Notes under the pieces: model-generated
Seen by the model: only the letters and a program-made list of their open reading frames with translations
What the model was told of the DNA's origin: nothing
The model's database searches: none
NCBI RefSeq assembly: GCF_030503875.2
Contig: NZ_CP129968.2
Coordinates: 3,899,001 to 3,963,000, forward strand
Length of the DNA: 64,000 nt
DNA from: Marivirga arenosa
GTDB taxonomy: Bacteria; Bacteroidota; Bacteroidia; Cytophagales; Cyclobacteriaceae
Direction of reading: 5' to 3'
Made by a program: the position numbers and the translations under genes
Shown here: in pieces, positions 61,214-64,000 of the stretch
How the letters are laid out: each line of letters opens with the position of its first letter
How positions within the stretch are numbered: the stretch's first letter is position 1

Positions 61214-61948
61214 TTACATTCTTGAAACTTTACCTCCTGAACTTGAATCTGCATCAACAATTGCCGGGCTTCCTCCATAACTGATCTTACCTGATGAAGA
61301 TGCTTTTGCCACTAATTCTTTTTCTACATTAAATTCAACTCTACCTGATGAGCTTGCTGAAACATCAGCATTATCACAAGTAAAATCAGTCGCAGAAATT
61401 CTTGCTGAACTACTTACCTTAGCTTCAAAATTATCTGATTTCCCGGATAGCGTTATTCTGCACGAGCTACTAGCTTTCGCTTCAATATTGCCTGCCTTAA
61501 CACCTACATCTATTCTTGCTGAACTTGAACCTGAAATTTCTACATTTGTAGCCTCAACTTCAACATCAATTCTTGCTGAGCTAGAGCCTTTAATTTCGAT
61601 ATTATTAGCTTTTATTAGCCCTTCTGCTGATAATCTTGATGAGCTGCTAGCTTTCAACTCTTCCAACTCTTGATAGTAAACTGTAACTTCTACTTCAATA
61701 TTTCTATAACTTTTATTTGAGGCCATTTCGATAACCAAATCCTCACCTTTAACATCAGTGATAACATCTTCTAATTCACCAGTTGTGCTTACCTCAACTT
61801 CTGGCTGGCTCCCCTTTTTCAATATAACTCTTATGCTTTGTGATGATGATACAGATGTAAAATCATCAATAGATCTGGTTTCAGTTTCCTGAGCAAATAA
61901 CTGAACGCTTAAAAGAACAAAGATTAGGGCTAATAGTGATTTTTTCAT
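61214..61948 (-). CDS. Exported GIN-domain (DUF2807) protein
   Basis: A 244-residue exported protein (signal MKKSLLALIFVLLSVQLFAQ). The body is a DUF2807 GIN domain: repeats of SSSSRLSAEG, GSSSARIDVEV and KASSSCRITLSG define a right-handed beta-helix with a Ser-rich face. The protein is common in Bacteroidota as a secreted or surface adhesin-like head. I use ATG 61948; the frame from 61981 adds 11 residues with no signal function. A 9-bp inverted repeat (61946-61954 and 61981-61989) covers the start. Confidence 0.85.
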   Translation of the reverse strand: MKKSLLALIFVLLSVQLFAQETETRSIDDFTSVSSSQSIRVILKKGSQPEVEVSTTGELEDVITDVKGEDLVIEMASNKSYRNIEVEVTVYYQELEELKASSSSRLSAEGLIKANNIEIKGSSSARIDVEVEATNVEISGSSSARIDVGVKAGNIEAKASSSCRITLSGKSDNFEAKVSSSARISATDFTCDNADVSASSSGRVEFNVEKELVAKASSSGKISYGGSPAIVDADSSSGGKVSRM

Positions 61949-62020
61949 GATTTTATAAGTTTGTTTATTTGATAGATTCAAAAATCATGAAAAGGTTGCA
62001 TGTTCAAAAAAATAAAATAA

Positions 62021-62050
62021 AAAAGGCACGACTGATAAAGCCGTGCCTAT
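62021..62050 (-). terminator. Rho-independent terminator for the minus gene at 62074
   Basis: AGGCACG and CGTGCCT (62024-62030, 62042-62048) pair around an 11-nt loop. On the minus strand a T run follows the stem. Confidence 0.85.
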
Positions 62051-62073
62051 AAAATTGTTAGTATTTTATACGA

Positions 62074-62295
62074 TTAAAACTTACTTAAAACCTTATTCAC
62101 TTCTGAATCAGGGTTAGCACATTTTTCTCCAGGTTGTTTCCCGCAGAAACTACATGCTTCACCATCCTTATTTAAAAAAGGGCTTTGAGAAGCACATGTA
62201 CCTTTAAATTCACCATTTTTTACAAATAATAGCCTTACTGACATTAATACGAAAAACGCTGCTATTAATCCGATTGCTAATAAAAAAGTAGTCAT
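62074..62295 (-). CDS. Small membrane protein with four cysteines, NqrM-like
   Basis: A 73-residue protein with one hydrophobic helix (about 2-24) and a soluble tail holding CASQSPFLNKDGEACSFC and, beyond, GKQPGEKC: four Cys residues in a G-x-C, C-x2-C and C order. This fits the NqrM/DUF539 family, a maturation factor for the Na+-translocating NADH dehydrogenase that binds iron for cluster assembly, and the family of short Bacteroidota proteins annotated only as membrane or secreted proteins. The assignment is moderate; no nqr genes are in the window. Confidence 0.55.
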   Translation of the reverse strand: MTTFLLAIGLIAAFFVLMSVRLLFVKNGEFKGTCASQSPFLNKDGEACSFCGKQPGEKCANPDSEVNKVLSKF

Positions 62296-62408
62296 ATTTT
62301 TAATTTTTAAGACTTTCCAAAAGCCTTTTGAATTCGTTGTGCAAATTTAACATTCTAAAATCATAACGCCTAGTAAGAATGCAAAGTTTCTTAAATTGCG
62401 ATTAACTA

Positions 62409-63230
62409 ATGAAGAAACACATCCCTATGAAAGAAGTTCAAAAATTCCCTGATAATAGAAGAAAAGAAAAAATTGAAGCTTTCGATAGATTATTAACCAT
62501 AATGGATCAATTAAGGAATTTATGTCCTTGGGATAAAAAACAAACTATTGAAAGTATAAGACATTTAACCATTGAAGAAACTTTTGAATTATCTGATGCC
62601 ATTCTCGATAATGATTTAGAAGAAATCAAAAAAGAACTAGGTGATATTATGCTTCATATAGTGTTTTATGCAAGAATGGCAGATGAAAAGAATGCATTTG
62701 ATATGGCTGATGTATTAAATGGTATTTCCGAAAAATTGATAAATCGTCATCCTCATATCTATTCTGATGTTGAGGCAAAAGATGAAGAAGCCGTAAAAGA
62801 AAATTGGGAAAAGATTAAGTTGAAAGAGAAAGGAAATAAGTCTGTTCTAGGAGGAGTACCCAAATCGTTACCCGCATTAATAAAAGCAATAAGAATACAA
62901 GAAAAAGCAAGAGGCGTTGGCTTTGATTGGGATAATAAAAATCAGGTTTGGGATAAGGTTGAAGAGGAAATGAATGAATTTCAACATGAGGAGGAATCTG
63001 GCAATAAAGAAAAAGCAACTGAAGAATTTGGAGATTTACTATTTAGCTTAATTAACTACGCAAGATTTTCCGATATCAATCCTGAAGAGGCATTAGAAAA
63101 AACCAATAAAAAATTCATAAAACGATTTCAATTTCTCGAAGAGGAAAGTAAAAAGGATGGAAAGCAGATTTCTGAAATGAGCTTAGCTGAAATGGATACT
63201 TACTGGGAGAAAGCTAAAAAATTACCCTAA
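62409..63230 (+). CDS. mazG: Nucleoside triphosphate pyrophosphohydrolase MazG
   Basis: A 273-residue two-domain MazG enzyme that removes pyrophosphate from dNTPs and ppGpp-related compounds. The first EExxE-type motif appears in HLTIEETFELSDAILDND, and a second in WDKVEEEMNEFQHEEE with the downstream EEFGDLLFSLINYAR. GVGFDWDNKNQVWDKV opens the second domain. The length fits. The ATG at 62427 is an alternative start. It ends 160 bp before the ammonium transporter gene on the same strand. Confidence 0.93.
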   Translation: MKKHIPMKEVQKFPDNRRKEKIEAFDRLLTIMDQLRNLCPWDKKQTIESIRHLTIEETFELSDAILDNDLEEIKKELGDIMLHIVFYARMADEKNAFDMADVLNGISEKLINRHPHIYSDVEAKDEEAVKENWEKIKLKEKGNKSVLGGVPKSLPALIKAIRIQEKARGVGFDWDNKNQVWDKVEEEMNEFQHEEESGNKEKATEEFGDLLFSLINYARFSDINPEEALEKTNKKFIKRFQFLEEESKKDGKQISEMSLAEMDTYWEKAKKLP

Positions 63231-63351
63231 AAATTTAAAATTATTGCAAATATATAAGATAACAGTTTGAAAATAAACCATAAAATTAATAAAAAACAAT
63301 TTTTTACCACATAGAGGTTAATTATTATACCTTATCCATTTAATTTTTAGG

Positions 63352-63400
63352 TTAAATTCATAAATTAGGGTTTCATTAAACCCGATTTTTATGAATTTAA
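63352..63400 (+). promoter_or_regulatory. Large stem-loop covering the amt start codon
   Basis: A perfect 13-bp stem (63352-63364 with 63388-63400) contains the amt ATG in its right arm. Inside it a second stem GGGTTT / AAACCC (63368-63373, 63378-63383) with a CATT loop is followed by GATTTTT. The inner part resembles an intrinsic terminator, and the outer part would cover the initiation region. Confidence 0.65.
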
Positions 63401-64000
63401 TGTTTTTAAGCTCATTTAAAGCTTTATTTACACCCTTATTAGCAACAAATCTAGAAAGTGCGGCTTCTCAAGTTAACATTGAAGTACTAACAGTAAATAA
63501 TGTATGGATGATGCTATGCATCGCTCTCGTATTTATCATGCATTTAGGATTTGCATGCGTGGAAGCAGGCTTCACACAATCTAAAAATACAGTTAATATT
63601 TTATTTAAAAATACAGTCACACCTGCAATAGGACTAGTTTCTTATACGATTATAGGTTTTAACCTTATGTATCCTGAATTTGCTGATGGTCCAGGTTGGT
63701 TTGATTTCAATGGATTTTTCTTAAATGATTTTGCCGGCATTAATTATAATCAAAACTATACCTATTGGACAGACTTCCTTTTTCAAGCCATGTTTGCAGC
63801 TACAGCCGCAACAATTGTTTCTGGAGCTGTTGCTGAAAGAATAAAAATTTCCGGCTATTTTATTTTCACCATCATATTTGTAGGGTTTGTCTACCCTGCT
63901 ATTGGAAGTTGGAAATGGGGCGGTGGCGCATTAGATGCTATGGGCTTTTATGATTTTGCAGGCTCAACTTTAGTTCATTCAGTAGGTGGCTGGGGAGCTT
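63391..64000 (+). CDS. amt: Ammonium transporter (Amt/MEP), 3' end off the window
   Basis: The first 203 residues of an Amt channel. After a short signal-like start, TVNNVWMMLCIALVFIMHLG is TM1, followed by GFACVEAGFTQSKNTVNILFK; WTDFLFQAMFAATAATIVSGAVAERIKI contains the conserved F-x-A-T-I-V-S-G segment; DFAGSTLVHSVGGWGA at the right edge is the Amt signature with the pore His. Two ATGs (63391, 63400) are possible starts, and the first lies in the stem-loop described separately. An adjacent glnK or glnB gene, if any, lies outside the window. Confidence 0.93.
   Translation, partial: MNLMFLSSFKALFTPLLATNLESAASQVNIEVLTVNNVWMMLCIALVFIMHLGFACVEAGFTQSKNTVNILFKNTVTPAIGLVSYTIIGFNLMYPEFADGPGWFDFNGFFLNDFAGINYNQNYTYWTDFLFQAMFAATAATIVSGAVAERIKISGYFIFTIIFVGFVYPAIGSWKWGGGALDAMGFYDFAGSTLVHSVGGWGA

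Noticed and set aside
1..64000. tRNA, rRNA, CRISPR, transposase, integrase or phage genes
   Set aside because: I looked through all intergenic regions and reading frames and found none; the only decaying element is the toxin gene.

Overview
The window is an AT-rich stretch of a Bacteroidota chromosome, most likely order Cytophagales (a Marivirga-like genome is my best guess from gene content; this is inference). The signs are many TonB-dependent receptors and short lipoproteins with a bare lipobox, almost no Shine-Dalgarno sequences, several -7 elements of the form TAnnTTTG, DUF4199, a GIN-domain (DUF2807) protein, a YtxJ bacillithiol-redox protein, a fused 2-oxoacid dehydrogenase E1, and a bacterial kynurenine catabolism cluster. 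I found no rRNA, tRNA, CRISPR array, insertion sequence or prophage. Most of the window is ordinary chromosomal backbone with intact genes.

Layout. 1-5184 (-) is a large alpha-2-macroglobulin lipoprotein running off the left edge. 5379-7903 (-) holds dihydroorotase, an antitoxin, a ParE/RelE-like toxin gene that looks frameshifted, and a LOG-family hydrolase. 7937-11250 (+) holds a DEAD-box helicase, an alpha/beta hydrolase, an exported YciI-like protein and a TRIC/YicG channel. 11251-16847 (-) holds a TerB-like protein, an MltF-type transglycosylase, DUF4199, an NTF2-like protein, an RluA-type pseudouridine synthase and release factor 3. 17159-22000 has a small cytosolic protein, a TonB-dependent receptor with a conserved small membrane partner, a two-cluster Fe-S protein and TonB. 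22074-24306 has RlmN, a Crp/Fnr regulator and a small membrane protein.

24350-32842 is the most coherent metabolic block. Divergent operons encode 3-hydroxyanthranilate dioxygenase, ACMS decarboxylase, an O6-alkylguanine methyltransferase, kynureninase, kynurenine 3-monooxygenase, a flavodoxin-type reductase and an SDR (all -), facing a second SDR and aminomuconate semialdehyde dehydrogenase (+). Together they convert kynurenine to 2-aminomuconate. Tryptophan dioxygenase, kynurenine formamidase and aminomuconate deaminase are not in the window. The SDR next to the dehydrogenase lacks the classical Tyr/Lys pair, which makes it the most interesting enzyme here.

32920-42941 carries a zinc-ribbon membrane protein, a lipoprotein, thiol peroxidase, DUF1543, a Na+-coupled amino-acid transporter with an overlapping 36-residue MetS-like subunit, small membrane and lipoproteins, a divergent arginase-fold protein, MnmD, IspF and an M16 protease. 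43110-53665 (+ mostly) has the fused E1, a secreted protein with ten 17-18-residue repeats, YtxJ, OsmC, a barrel-like exported protein, lipoyl synthase, a GNAT-nitrilase fusion, threonine aldolase, Apt and MoxR. 53855-58500 is a lipoprotein/TonB-receptor pair. 58671-64000 has an SMP-30-like lipoprotein, an MscS channel, pyrophosphatase, a GIN-domain protein, an NqrM-like cysteine protein, MazG and the start of an ammonium transporter with a strongly structured leader.

The best leads are the atypical SDR in the kynurenine cluster, the broken toxin, the MetS-like microprotein, the 54-nt repeat protein, and inverted repeats that sit on or beside the start codons of amt and tonB.
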